From an uncultured Clostridia bacterium (GTDB lineage: Bacteria; Bacillota; Clostridia; Oscillospirales; Acutalibacteraceae): DNA of 64,000 nt. Under the pieces are notes generated by a model. It saw nothing but the letters and a program-made list of their open reading frames with translations. It was not told where the DNA came from and did not search any database. Shown in pieces: positions 40,815 to 49,168 of this stretch (position 1 is its first letter; each line of letters opens with the position of its first letter). The stretch lies in assembly GCA_947589415.1 (NCBI GenBank), contig CANQBP010000004.1, positions 43,020 through 107,019 on the forward strand, in the 5' to 3' direction. The translations under genes were made by a program, and so were the position numbers.

Positions 40815-42429
40815 CGGACTTTTCCTCCGTATTTTCTTCATTTTGACTTTGCCCGTCCGAATTTTCTTCATTTTGACTTTCCCCGTCCGAATTCAACACG
40901 GGAAGCTCGCTGTCAAGTGAGATTTTGTCTATCTGTTCAAGTACGCTTTCCGCATATTCTCCGTCGGTTGTGCCCTCGATCACACCGTTGAGCGTTACGG
41001 CATACTTACTCTTACTGTTTTTATAAATAACAAGAGTATCGGTTACATTATTATCACCCTCAAACACAAATTCAAACGAAGCAATTTCCTCATATCCGTC
41101 AAGATTTTTGATATCCATGTCCTTTCTTGTTATATTGGAAATGTTATTGACAAATCTTGAAAGGTTAGTATATTCAATTTCCTTTCCGTCAAGAGTTGCG
41201 GTTGTTGTTGTAACCTCTTCAAACAGGTCGTTTATTTCAGTCTTATGTTTAAGCTCAAAATCTGTTTCCTTTCCGTAGCTGTTTATATTAAGTGAGGAAA
41301 GTTTGCTCATGTCGGGCATTATATAGGTCATGGCAAGGAAATCGGTATATTTGATATTATACCATGATTTAATGTCCTCGATTGCCGTTTTGCAGATTAT
41401 ATTTCCGCCCTCTTTCATGATACAGCAGTTTCCGTCAGAGTCCTCCTTTGAAGCAAGCAGGCATACCGAGGAGTTGTCGGCAGACTTTGCGGTAATTTTC
41501 ATATACGGCTTGTCAAGACCGAATTTTTTTATGTCCTCATCACTCACTTGTGCGGCAACTACTTCATTTCCCGTTATGCCGTACAGGGACTCTCCGACAC
41601 TTTCGACCGATGTGTTGCCGCAGACCTCACGGGCAGGGGACTGCATTGCATATTGTGATGACATCGCAGCATCTTTGCCGGCAGTTATTTTTATAGGCTT
41701 TTCATATCCGGTTCCCGATATGCTGAGGCTTACTATACTGTTGTTTTCATCTTGAAATTCTTCCGAAACGGTTTTGTCGAACATTTGCAGTTTCTTTATA
41801 AGGAACATATTCACATCTTCGAGCTGCATAAGATAGACGTTTTTACTACCGCTCCAACGTACATATATTCCCATATTGTCGGGCGCCGTATTACCGAGGT
41901 ACAAAGTTTCTTCGGAATTATCGCTAAAAATTGTTGTTACCATGGAAACGGGCTTATCAAGACCGTAATCGGCATATTTTTTTCCGGTTTTGTCTACCAG
42001 CATTGTAGCGGCAACATATGAGCATTGATAAGCAAGCTGATCCGTCATATTTTTGGACAGCTCCATTTCCTCATAACCCTGCATGGTATAGTGCATATTT
42101 ATGCGGACTTCCTCGTCATATTTATCCACACGCTTATTTGATGATTCATCGGAAGAGGTGTCGCTGTCGGAATTATCTTGCGAACTGTCCGCATCGCTGA
42201 TTTGATCGTCATAGCTGAAGCCCGCAAGGACATATTCGTCACCGTCGCGGCTGACAGTAATTTCTTCGGCATCAAGACGTGTCTTGTCATATAAAAGTAT
42301 ATCCGTGCTTGTGGTATCCTTGTCGCCGCTGTCATTACTTTCGGGGATATTGAGGACAACTGCCAGACCTGCCGCCAGCACGACCACGAGTACCGCAGAA
42401 AACAGAATAAATCGTATATTTTTCTTCAT
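40807..42429 (-). CDS. DUF4340 domain protein (Gld-type ABC system accessory)
   Basis: A 540-residue protein with one N-terminal transmembrane helix (FILFSAVLVVVLAAGLAVVLNI), an Asp/Ser-rich linker (SSQDNSDSDTSSDESSN) and a long extracellular region with DUF4340-type repeats (KYADYGLDKPVSMVTTIFSD and KKFGLDKPYMKITAKSADN). The C-terminus has an acidic, Asn/Gln/Glu-rich repeat (NSDGQSQNEEN) made by two 30-bp tandem repeats in the DNA at 40831-40890. It is encoded behind the GldG-like gene and is presumed to bind or support that complex on the outer side. Confidence 0.85.
   Translation of the reverse strand: MKKNIRFILFSAVLVVVLAAGLAVVLNIPESNDSGDKDTTSTDILLYDKTRLDAEEITVSRDGDEYVLAGFSYDDQISDADSSQDNSDSDTSSDESSNKRVDKYDEEVRINMHYTMQGYEEMELSKNMTDQLAYQCSYVAATMLVDKTGKKYADYGLDKPVSMVTTIFSDNSEETLYLGNTAPDNMGIYVRWSGSKNVYLMQLEDVNMFLIKKLQMFDKTVSEEFQDENNSIVSLSISGTGYEKPIKITAGKDAAMSSQYAMQSPAREVCGNTSVESVGESLYGITGNEVVAAQVSDEDIKKFGLDKPYMKITAKSADNSSVCLLASKEDSDGNCCIMKEGGNIICKTAIEDIKSWYNIKYTDFLAMTYIMPDMSKLSSLNINSYGKETDFELKHKTEINDLFEEVTTTTATLDGKEIEYTNLSRFVNNISNITRKDMDIKNLDGYEEIASFEFVFEGDNNVTDTLVIYKNSKSKYAVTLNGVIEGTTDGEYAESVLEQIDKISLDSELPVLNSDGESQNEENSDGQSQNEENTEEKSDE
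40831..40890 (-). repeat. Two tandem 30-bp repeats in the DUF4340 gene
   Basis: ATTTTCTTCATTTTGACTTT and a further ten bases repeat directly from 40831-40860 to 40861-40890 with one mismatch (G/C at position 21 of the unit). They encode the acidic C-terminal repeat, and their number may vary between strains. Confidence 0.8.
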
Positions 42430-42441
42430 ATTTTACCTCCG

Positions 42442-43929
42442 CTATTTTCTTCGGCGTACAATGAACACACAAAGTCCCGCCCCCAATATAAGCAAGGGAA
42501 TTACGGCATACATCACAACGCCGATTACCGTGTTTGTCTGCGCACTCACCGATGACAGATCATATTCCGTAATTACTTTATCATCAAGGTAAACGGTATT
42601 GTCCTTACGGTTGCTAATTTCATTCAGGATATTAAAAAGATACTTCTTGTTTGTAAAACCCGCTTGTGTCAGCAAACTGTTGAACATTTCGGTAGAGCCT
42701 GCAAATATAAGCCTTGAAACTGCTTCCTCACTGCCGGCAAGTCCTTGTGCGGCAACGGCAACATTTCCGGATAAATAGTCCTGATAATTCCAGTCATCTC
42801 CCGCAGAATACGGGCAAACACCGGACTGATCGGAGAAACATACAAGTGCTTCCGCATTGTCACCGCTTATGCTTACTGCCCTTGACATTGATACAAGCAC
42901 GGGCAAATCGTTTTCCTCATAGTTTGACACATATTGTTCGGAATTAAATATTGCCGCAATATTTCTGTACGCATCATTTTGTGTCATCATTCTTGATGCA
43001 TCTGTTTCAAAAGCCAAACCGTCCTCAAGTTTCATACCGTACTCTTCAAGGAGAGAGGTTATTTTCGGACATTCCGTTTCATATCTGTATGCGACAAAAA
43101 TAAGATTTTTGTTGTATTTACCGTCATTTTTCAAAAATCTTTTCAATTTGGCAATTGCCTTGTCGCTGTAATCTTCTGTCGGCGCCCATGCGATAATTGT
43201 GTTTATATCCGAGGGGATATCTTCCGATTCGATACTTACGGGTGTCAGTATGTAATTATTTGAGGCGAGAACGGTTTCGAGGGTAGAATAGCTGTCCTCA
43301 CTTTTGTCGGTAAGTATCGCTATCTTCGTTTCCGTATCACTCGTCACCTTAACGATAGCGGTATCAATTGCAGACTCGGCTTTTGAGGAGGCTATATACT
43401 GATATTCGCCGTAGACATCAAAATTAAACATATCCTCGACCTTGAGAAGATTATACTTTTCACCGCATTGTACGATAACGTCCGTAACGGCGAGGGTTTC
43501 GTCCTGATACTTACTTTCTATATTAGGATTTTTAAGCAAATCGGTATATTCAACGCTTAAAAAACCGTTAGAATTTTTTTTCATCTGATCGGCTATGCTT
43601 GTAGCCTGTTTGCAGTAAGTGTCGTATGCCTCATAGCTTGTTCTGTCGGCAAGGAATGTTATGCTTACCTTTTTTTTGAGTGACTGCGCAATTTTCACGC
43701 TTTCCTCGGAAATATTGAACGAACCGTTGCTTGTGATATCGGCGGTAAAAAACGCAAACCTGTCGGTAAGTACGCCGCAGATTATATTTAAAAGAACTGC
43801 GGCAGCCAGTACGAGAGCCGTTCCGCCGGCAAAAATTATTTTTCGTTTTGATTTTGCGGATAATACGGATTTTCTGCCCGTTTTTTTGTTTACTTCCGCA
43901 TCGGTTGTTTTTGTATTTTTATCAGACAT
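42442..43929 (-). CDS. GldG-like ABC-type transport protein
   Basis: A 495-residue protein: basic N-terminus, transmembrane helix near residues 30-50, a large extracellular part with GldG features (SFNISEESVKIAQSLKKKVSITFLADRTSYEAYDTYCKQATSIADQM and EYTDLLKNPNI), and a second helix at the C-terminus (VIGVVMYAVIPLLILGAGLCVFIV) with a basic end. In Bacteroidota GldG pairs with GldA and GldF; in Firmicutes such genes form ABC systems of unknown substrate. The start is 12 nt behind the permease gene. Confidence 0.86.
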   Translation of the reverse strand: MSDKNTKTTDAEVNKKTGRKSVLSAKSKRKIIFAGGTALVLAAAVLLNIICGVLTDRFAFFTADITSNGSFNISEESVKIAQSLKKKVSITFLADRTSYEAYDTYCKQATSIADQMKKNSNGFLSVEYTDLLKNPNIESKYQDETLAVTDVIVQCGEKYNLLKVEDMFNFDVYGEYQYIASSKAESAIDTAIVKVTSDTETKIAILTDKSEDSYSTLETVLASNNYILTPVSIESEDIPSDINTIIAWAPTEDYSDKAIAKLKRFLKNDGKYNKNLIFVAYRYETECPKITSLLEEYGMKLEDGLAFETDASRMMTQNDAYRNIAAIFNSEQYVSNYEENDLPVLVSMSRAVSISGDNAEALVCFSDQSGVCPYSAGDDWNYQDYLSGNVAVAAQGLAGSEEAVSRLIFAGSTEMFNSLLTQAGFTNKKYLFNILNEISNRKDNTVYLDDKVITEYDLSSVSAQTNTVIGVVMYAVIPLLILGAGLCVFIVRRRK

Positions 43930-43941
43930 TGTTATACCCCC

Positions 43942-44646
43942 TTATGCCCATCTTTTTCTTTCAATAACTCTTTCCGTCAGAAACAGGAAAATAAAAGCTA
44001 TGGAAATAAAATACACAACATCTGCAAGAGAAAACAATCCCAATGCAAAATGACCGTATCGTGTTTGGAAAGAAAGGGAACTTATAAAGTTTTTGATAAA
44101 ATCAACGGGGATAGTGGACGCTATCGTGTCGAACAGACTTATAAGGGCATTTACGGCAAAAGATGCGATAGCGGCGACTATAACGCTTTCCGTGAGGGAG
44201 GATATAAAAACGCCGACAGCGCAGAAAGCAGAGCCGAGTAATGCCATTCCGAACACATTTCCTATAATTACGCTCCAATCGGGGTGAGCCATAAAGGATA
44301 GTGCGATACCTTCGATTATGTATGAGCAAAGGCAAAGCGAAAACATAACGAGAGCCGAAAGAAATTTTGAAAAGACTATACCGGCGATACTTACCGGTGC
44401 AGTCAAAAGAGCCTGCTCCGTTTTCTGTTTTTTATCCTCCGCAAACAGTTTCATGGTTATGAGCGGTATAACAAACAGAACTATGAAAAACATACTCTGA
44501 AATACGGAGGACATATTTGATGTACCGACATATAGGCATTGTACCCAAAAGAAGATACCGCTGAAAAACATAAATACCGCAAGAACGGCATAGCCTACGG
44601 GTGAAGTGAAATACGAACATAATTCTCTTTTAAATATCGCTGACAT
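43942..44646 (-). CDS. ABC-2 type permease (GldF-like)
   Basis: A 234-residue membrane protein with six hydrophobic segments: YAVLAVFMFFSGIFFW near the N-terminus, IVLFVIPLITMKLFAEDKKQKTEQALLTAPVS (the GldF/NosY signature region), and VVYFISIAFIFLFLTERVIERKRWA at the end. It forms the channel with the ATPase encoded upstream, whose end overlaps this start by 17 nt. GAGGGGG precedes ATG 44646. Confidence 0.9.
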   Translation of the reverse strand: MSAIFKRELCSYFTSPVGYAVLAVFMFFSGIFFWVQCLYVGTSNMSSVFQSMFFIVLFVIPLITMKLFAEDKKQKTEQALLTAPVSIAGIVFSKFLSALVMFSLCLCSYIIEGIALSFMAHPDWSVIIGNVFGMALLGSAFCAVGVFISSLTESVIVAAIASFAVNALISLFDTIASTIPVDFIKNFISSLSFQTRYGHFALGLFSLADVVYFISIAFIFLFLTERVIERKRWA

Positions 44647-45589
44647 TATTATTTTCCCCCTCTGATTTTCCTGAAATTATATCGAGGTAAATATCCTCAA
44701 GCGAAACCGAAACGGGTTTCATTAACAGAATATTGTAATCGGTTTTTGCAAAGGTTCTGAAAATGAGCCTTCTGACATCTTTGCTGCTTTCGGCAATATA
44801 CGAATAACAGCCTTTTTCACATTCGCCCCGTTCGGATACATTCGTTATCCCGTCAATCCTTTTAAGCATAGAATACACGGACGGCATTCTTCCCTCGATG
44901 ACGAGTTCAATGCGGTTGGTCGATTTTCCTGTCGAGGTGAGCTGGTCAGTCAAACCGCTTGTGATAATCCTGCCTTTGTTTATGATTATTATTTTATCGC
45001 ATACAGCCTGTACTTCGGAAAGAAGGTGAGATGAAAGGATAACTGTATGTTTTTTGCCGAGGCTGCGAATCAGCTTTCTGATTTCTATAATCTGCTGCGG
45101 ATCAAGACCTACCGTAGGCTCGTCGAGTATAAGGACGGGCGGATCACCCAAAAGTGCCTGCGCAAGTCCGACACGCTGTCGGTATCCTTTTGACAGATGT
45201 TTTATTATCCTGCCTTTTACATCGGTAATTCGGACGGTATCGCATACAGCGGATATATGTTCTTTCATCGGTAATTTTATCTTTTTCAGTTTAAACATAA
45301 ATTCAAGATAACCCTCGACCGTCATATCATTGTAAAGGGGAGGAATTTCGGGAAGATATCCTATTTTCTTTTTTGCCCCTGCGGGATCTTCAAAAATGTC
45401 CCTGCCGTCTATTTCAACGGTACCGCTGTCGGCTGAAAGATAGCCCGTGAGGATATTCATGGTTGTGGATTTACCTGCGCCGTTAGGGCCGAGGAAACCC
45501 AAGATGTCCCCTTCGTTCAGGGAAAAGCTGATATCATCAAGGGCTTTGTTTTTTACATAGGTTTTTGTCAGATTTTTGACTTTGATCAT
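44630..45589 (-). CDS. ABC transporter ATP-binding protein (GldA/NatA-like)
   Basis: A 319-residue ATPase: Walker A GPNGAGKST near residue 36, signature LSKGYRQRVGLAQAL near 134, Walker B ILDEPTVGLD near 152, and a C-terminal extension of about 90 residues as in ABC-2 exporter ATPases. It is the first gene of the five-gene unit ATPase, permease, GldG-like, DUF4340, GtrA (45589 down to 40359). ATG 45589 follows AGGTGT on the minus strand. Confidence 0.92.
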   Translation of the reverse strand: MIKVKNLTKTYVKNKALDDISFSLNEGDILGFLGPNGAGKSTTMNILTGYLSADSGTVEIDGRDIFEDPAGAKKKIGYLPEIPPLYNDMTVEGYLEFMFKLKKIKLPMKEHISAVCDTVRITDVKGRIIKHLSKGYRQRVGLAQALLGDPPVLILDEPTVGLDPQQIIEIRKLIRSLGKKHTVILSSHLLSEVQAVCDKIIIINKGRIITSGLTDQLTSTGKSTNRIELVIEGRMPSVYSMLKRIDGITNVSERGECEKGCYSYIAESSKDVRRLIFRTFAKTDYNILLMKPVSVSLEDIYLDIISGKSEGENNNVSDI

Positions 45590-45638
45590 ATTTACACCTG
45601 CTCACTTTATATTTAATTTTGTCACGTTACGCAGCGGT

Positions 45639-46397
45639 TTAAATGTCTGCTTCGAGTATAACGGGGCAGTGGTCGCTTCCATATATATCCGAAAGTATGT
45701 CGGCATTTTTAATTTTATCTTTTAGTCTGTCCGAAACAATAAAATAGTCGATACGCCACCCTGCATTGTTCTTTCTTGCATTGAATCTGTATGACCACCA
45801 ACTGTACCGCCCCTCGTCATTCGGGTGAAGATATCGGAATGTGTCGGTAAACCCGCTGTTAAGAAGTTCGGATATTTTGCCTCTTTCCTGATCGGAAAAT
45901 CCGGCATTCCCTCTGTTGGATTTAGGATTTTTGAGATCTATCTCGTTATGGGCAACATTAAGATCACCGCAGTAAATAACAGGTTTTTCGCTGTCAAGCC
46001 GCATAAGATATTTTCTTAAATCGGTTTCCCATTCCATGCGGTAGTCTATCCTTAACAAACCGTCCTTTGCATTGGGTGTATATACGTTTACAAGATAGCA
46101 GCTGCCAATATCAAGAGTTATCATTCTGCCCTCATGTGAATGAGCATCTATATTCATGCCGTTGTATATAACATTCAGGGGAGTATGTTTAGTAAACACG
46201 GCAGTTCCCGAATAGCCCTTTTTTTCTGCACTGTTAAAATATTTGTTATATCCCTCAAGCGGAATTTCCGCTTGACCTTCCTGCATTTTAGTTTCTTGAA
46301 GGCATATAAAATCCGGATCCAGTTCCTTTACAATATCTATGAATCCCTTTTGCATACAGGCACGCAGACCGTTTACATTCCATGAAATAAATTTCAT
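45639..46397 (-). CDS. xth: Exodeoxyribonuclease III (AP endonuclease)
   Basis: A 252-residue exonuclease III-type AP endonuclease for base-excision repair: FISWNVNGLRACM at the start, catalytic Glu in CLQETKM, Asp/Asn in YCGDLNVAHNEIDL, and the C-terminal GSDHCPV. Length is normal. ATG 46397 has AAAGGAAAG upstream; the frame runs on to 46436 without a site. A TATAAT promoter lies near 46444-46449 in minus direction with TTGCTT 18 bp further. Confidence 0.94.
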   Translation of the reverse strand: MKFISWNVNGLRACMQKGFIDIVKELDPDFICLQETKMQEGQAEIPLEGYNKYFNSAEKKGYSGTAVFTKHTPLNVIYNGMNIDAHSHEGRMITLDIGSCYLVNVYTPNAKDGLLRIDYRMEWETDLRKYLMRLDSEKPVIYCGDLNVAHNEIDLKNPKSNRGNAGFSDQERGKISELLNSGFTDTFRYLHPNDEGRYSWWSYRFNARKNNAGWRIDYFIVSDRLKDKIKNADILSDIYGSDHCPVILEADI

Positions 46398-46499
46398 AAA
46401 TAAGACTTTCCTTTCATTAGGGTATTGTTTGTACATTCCCGTTCATTATAGCACATATTACGGTATATAAGCAAGCAAAACAGAATTAAGCACAAAATA

Positions 46500-46690
46500 T
46501 TTGTTGTACAGGTGATATACTTACGAATATGAACAGCTGCGGCTTCCTTTCGGGTACGGTATCGGCGGGTCAGCTTTTTTATAAGTGTTCTGTAAATTTG
46601 CCGCCGTTTGCAGGTATAAGGCTCTGTCAGGCCTACACGAAAATTCTGCTCATTTCCGTACCGTGAGGGGACAATATTCGACTTTTTCTT
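46500..46690 (-). ncRNA. Candidate structured non-coding RNA (~190 nt)
   Basis: Minus strand. Nested perfect stems: outer CGAATAT/ATATTCG (46680-46674 with 46530-46524), then GGTACGG/CCGTACC (46662-46656 with 46559-46553), enclosing two hairpins: GCAG...CTGC with GTGTAGGC/GCCTTATAC (46649-46610) and CGGCGG/CCGCCG (46606-46601 with 46568-46563). It starts near a TTGATT-17-TATAAT promoter. The architecture (long closing stem, internal loop, three-way junction) suggests a functional RNA. No Rfam family was recognised; both strands contain the stems, and the strand is chosen from the promoter. Confidence 0.45.
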
Positions 46691-46696
46691 ATTCCG

Positions 46697-46725
46697 ATTA
46701 TAACATAAACCTGACGGTAAATCAA
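46697..46725 (-). promoter_or_regulatory. Sigma-A promoter of the RNA candidate
   Basis: Minus strand TTGATT (46725-46720), 17-bp spacer, TATAAT (46702-46697). No ribosome binding site and start codon pair follows within the next 200 nt. Confidence 0.6.
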
Positions 46726-46898
46726 TTAAAAGCGGCTGTCGGAACACATTCGGACGGGATATCTGCCGCAACGCCGCTAATGTAAAAATATACGGTATGT
46801 CACGGTACTCATTATAGAATATGTTTTTTGACTTGAAATGAATATATTCTTAAAATATTTCAAGATTAGCCCGAAAGTATTTTTTATGTGCCGATTTG

Positions 46899-46927
46899 TT
46901 GATAATTTGATTTTGGTGTGCTATAAT
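46899..46927 (+). promoter_or_regulatory. Sigma-A promoter with long leader before ansA
   Basis: TTGATA (46899-46904), 17-bp spacer, TATAAT (46922-46927). A 47-codon frame (ATG 46984, hydrophobic MKYVLLVLFCIFIYVCGYII) lies behind it but has no ribosome binding site; the promoter may drive ansA with a leader of about 310 nt. Confidence 0.55.
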
Positions 46928-47247
46928 CGTTGATGTCAAGTTTGCGTATTATCCTTGATTTTCTGCAAGTTACCGTAAAAAAGATGAAATACGTTTTACT
47001 TGTACTTTTTTGTATATTTATATATGTTTGCGGATATATTATTTTCATGAATTACCCTGTACGGATTTTGCGGCATGAAATCCGGCAGACATATATACAG
47101 AACATTGATACACAGACAAAAATATAATCTGATTTCCGTGTGCATTTTCACAGTCTGTTTTGCAGATTTGTCCGATACATAATATCAACAGCATACACCG
47201 GACATCTTGCGGGTGTTGACGCATGAGTGCTTAGGGGGATTGATCGA

Positions 47248-48267
47248 ATGAAGAATATAATGCTTATTCTTACGGGCGGAACGATTGGAAGTACTGACCG
47301 AAACGGTATAATCGGTACGGACGGCGGCAGGTGCAGGGTACTTGAACTGTATGAGGAGAATCATAACGATTGTCATTTTGAAGTAAGATCACAACTTAAT
47401 ATACTTAGCGAGGATCTCGATTGTGAGCATTGGGAGATGCTTATAAATTTTATACTTTCTCTTGATTTGTCATGTTTTGACGGTATGATAATAACTCACG
47501 GGAGTGATACGCTCTCCTATTCCTCCGCTATGCTCGGAATGTGTCTTAATCACCTTGATATTCCCGTAGTCATAACGGCGGCAAACTTTGTGCCGGACAA
47601 CCCCAAAAGCAACGCCTTGACGAATTTTAATGCGGCGGTACGCCTTATTGAAAATGTAAAAGGCGGAGTTTATACCGTGTACGGAAGCGGTACGCATGAT
47701 GGTACGGAGGTTTATTTGCCGACAAGAATAAATGAAGCGGACAGGATAAGCGATCAATTTTCGTCGTCAGACGGAAAACCCCTTGCATATATCGACATGA
47801 ACGGTAAGATAAGGGTGCGTCCGGATTTTGATATAGGATTGTTGGAGAGGCATAAGAGCTTGAAAGAGGTCAGAAGTGTTGACTTTAAAAAAAGCGTATG
47901 TATGATAATGCCCTATCCGTCACTTGATTATGATAAAATAATTCTTGATGATAATACAGGTGCCGTTCTGCATTTAACATATCATTCGGCAACCGTGTGC
48001 CGCAAAGCCTTGACGCTGCTTGAGAGATGTACGGAAAAGGGAATACCGTTGTATATGTGTTCATTTCGTCATTGTGCGGGGAGTATGTACGAAACGAGCA
48101 GCTTAATGCTGAAAAACGGTGCTGTACCGCTGTACGATATGAATAAGGAAAGTGCTTATGCAAAACTGTTGTTGGCTATAAACATGAGTGGTGGTGATAC
48201 GGATAAATTTATGATTAAAAATATATATTATGAGGGAGTTGGAAATTTGAATGAAATTGGAAATTAA
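47248..48267 (+). CDS. ansA: Type I (cytoplasmic) L-asparaginase
   Basis: A 339-residue enzyme hydrolysing Asn to Asp and ammonia. Catalytic Thr motifs: LTGGTIGS near residue 9 and THGSDTLSYSS near 80; no signal peptide. GGGGGA precedes ATG 47248, whereas the upstream in-frame start at 47227 is weaker. The last 17 nt overlap the next ABC ATPase gene, so translation is coupled, although a functional link is not obvious. Confidence 0.9.
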   Translation: MKNIMLILTGGTIGSTDRNGIIGTDGGRCRVLELYEENHNDCHFEVRSQLNILSEDLDCEHWEMLINFILSLDLSCFDGMIITHGSDTLSYSSAMLGMCLNHLDIPVVITAANFVPDNPKSNALTNFNAAVRLIENVKGGVYTVYGSGTHDGTEVYLPTRINEADRISDQFSSSDGKPLAYIDMNGKIRVRPDFDIGLLERHKSLKEVRSVDFKKSVCMIMPYPSLDYDKIILDDNTGAVLHLTYHSATVCRKALTLLERCTEKGIPLYMCSFRHCAGSMYETSSLMLKNGAVPLYDMNKESAYAKLLLAINMSGGDTDKFMIKNIYYEGVGNLNEIGN

Positions 48268-49168
48268 AAACCTTACGAAAAGTTTTGGTGATAAAGAAGT
48301 ATTAAAGGATATTTCCTTTACTGCCGAAAGCGGCAAGGCTCTGGGTCTGCTCGGAAGAAACGGAGCAGGTAAAACAACGACCATACGAATAATCATGGGT
48401 GTTTTTTATCAGAACAGCGGCAGCATACTTATTGACGGAAAACCGATTGACAGGGAAAAGGTACGTGTCGGATATCTTCCCGAAGAAAGAGGACTCTATC
48501 CGAAACAGAAAATTTGTGACCAGTTGGTATATTTCGGTATGCTTAGGGGTCTGACCAAAAAGCAGGCGGTAAAAAATACGGCACGTTGGCTTGAAAGAAT
48601 GGGTATGTCGGAACATAAGGATAAAAGGCTTGAAACGCTTAGCAAGGGTAATCAGCAAAAGATACAGCTTGCCGTGACGCTTATGTGTGATCCGCAGCTT
48701 GTTATACTTGACGAGCCGTTTTCGGGACTTGACCCTGTTAATGCGATGCTTTTGAAAGATGTTATAAAGGAAGTTATCGAGGGCGGTGCGACTGTTCTGT
48801 TTTCAAGCCACCAGATGAATTACATAGAGGAATTTTGCGACAATATTGCAATTCTTAATTCCGGTAAGATAGTAATTAGCGGCAATATAAACGATATAAA
48901 GAGGAGCTATCCGAGAAATATGATTGAAATAGGCTCCGTGCAGTTTGATGAGATTGCACCGTTTGTAATAAAAAACTTAAATGAAATCAGCACTGATGTT
49001 GAAACCGATGAAAAGGACTCCGTAGTTAGGGTTAAGCTGAAAAGACCTGAGGATAAGATGGAGCTTATGGAAGGTTTACTGAAGGAGAAATTTGACATTG
49101 ATTTTTTCAAGGTACGTGAGCCGTCACTTAATGATATATTTGTTGAATATACGGAGGGAGCAATATGA
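48251..49168 (+). CDS. ABC transporter ATP-binding protein (NatA-like)
   Basis: A 305-residue ATPase: Walker A GRNGAGKTT near residue 36, signature LSKGNQQKIQLAVTL near 133, Walker B LVILDEPFSGLD, and the H-loop as SSHQMNYIEEFCD. The C-terminal extension is typical of Nat-type (Na+/drug) exporters. It shares a 4-nt overlap (ATGA) with the permease gene. Confidence 0.92.
   Translation: MKLEIKNLTKSFGDKEVLKDISFTAESGKALGLLGRNGAGKTTTIRIIMGVFYQNSGSILIDGKPIDREKVRVGYLPEERGLYPKQKICDQLVYFGMLRGLTKKQAVKNTARWLERMGMSEHKDKRLETLSKGNQQKIQLAVTLMCDPQLVILDEPFSGLDPVNAMLLKDVIKEVIEGGATVLFSSHQMNYIEEFCDNIAILNSGKIVISGNINDIKRSYPRNMIEIGSVQFDEIAPFVIKNLNEISTDVETDEKDSVVRVKLKRPEDKMELMEGLLKEKFDIDFFKVREPSLNDIFVEYTEGAI

Larger units (their letters stand above)
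46398..47247. other. Long intergenic region xth / ansA
   Basis: About 850 bases without a clear protein gene. It holds the xth promoter, the structured RNA candidate with its promoter (46500-46725), and a second, plus-strand promoter at 46899-46927. A 126-codon minus frame (46394-46771) runs through both promoters and is not supported by a ribosome binding site. Confidence 0.6.

Noticed and set aside
46394..46771. 126-codon minus-strand open frame
   Set aside because: It runs through two sigma-A promoters and has no ribosome binding site at any start; the structured RNA explains the region better.
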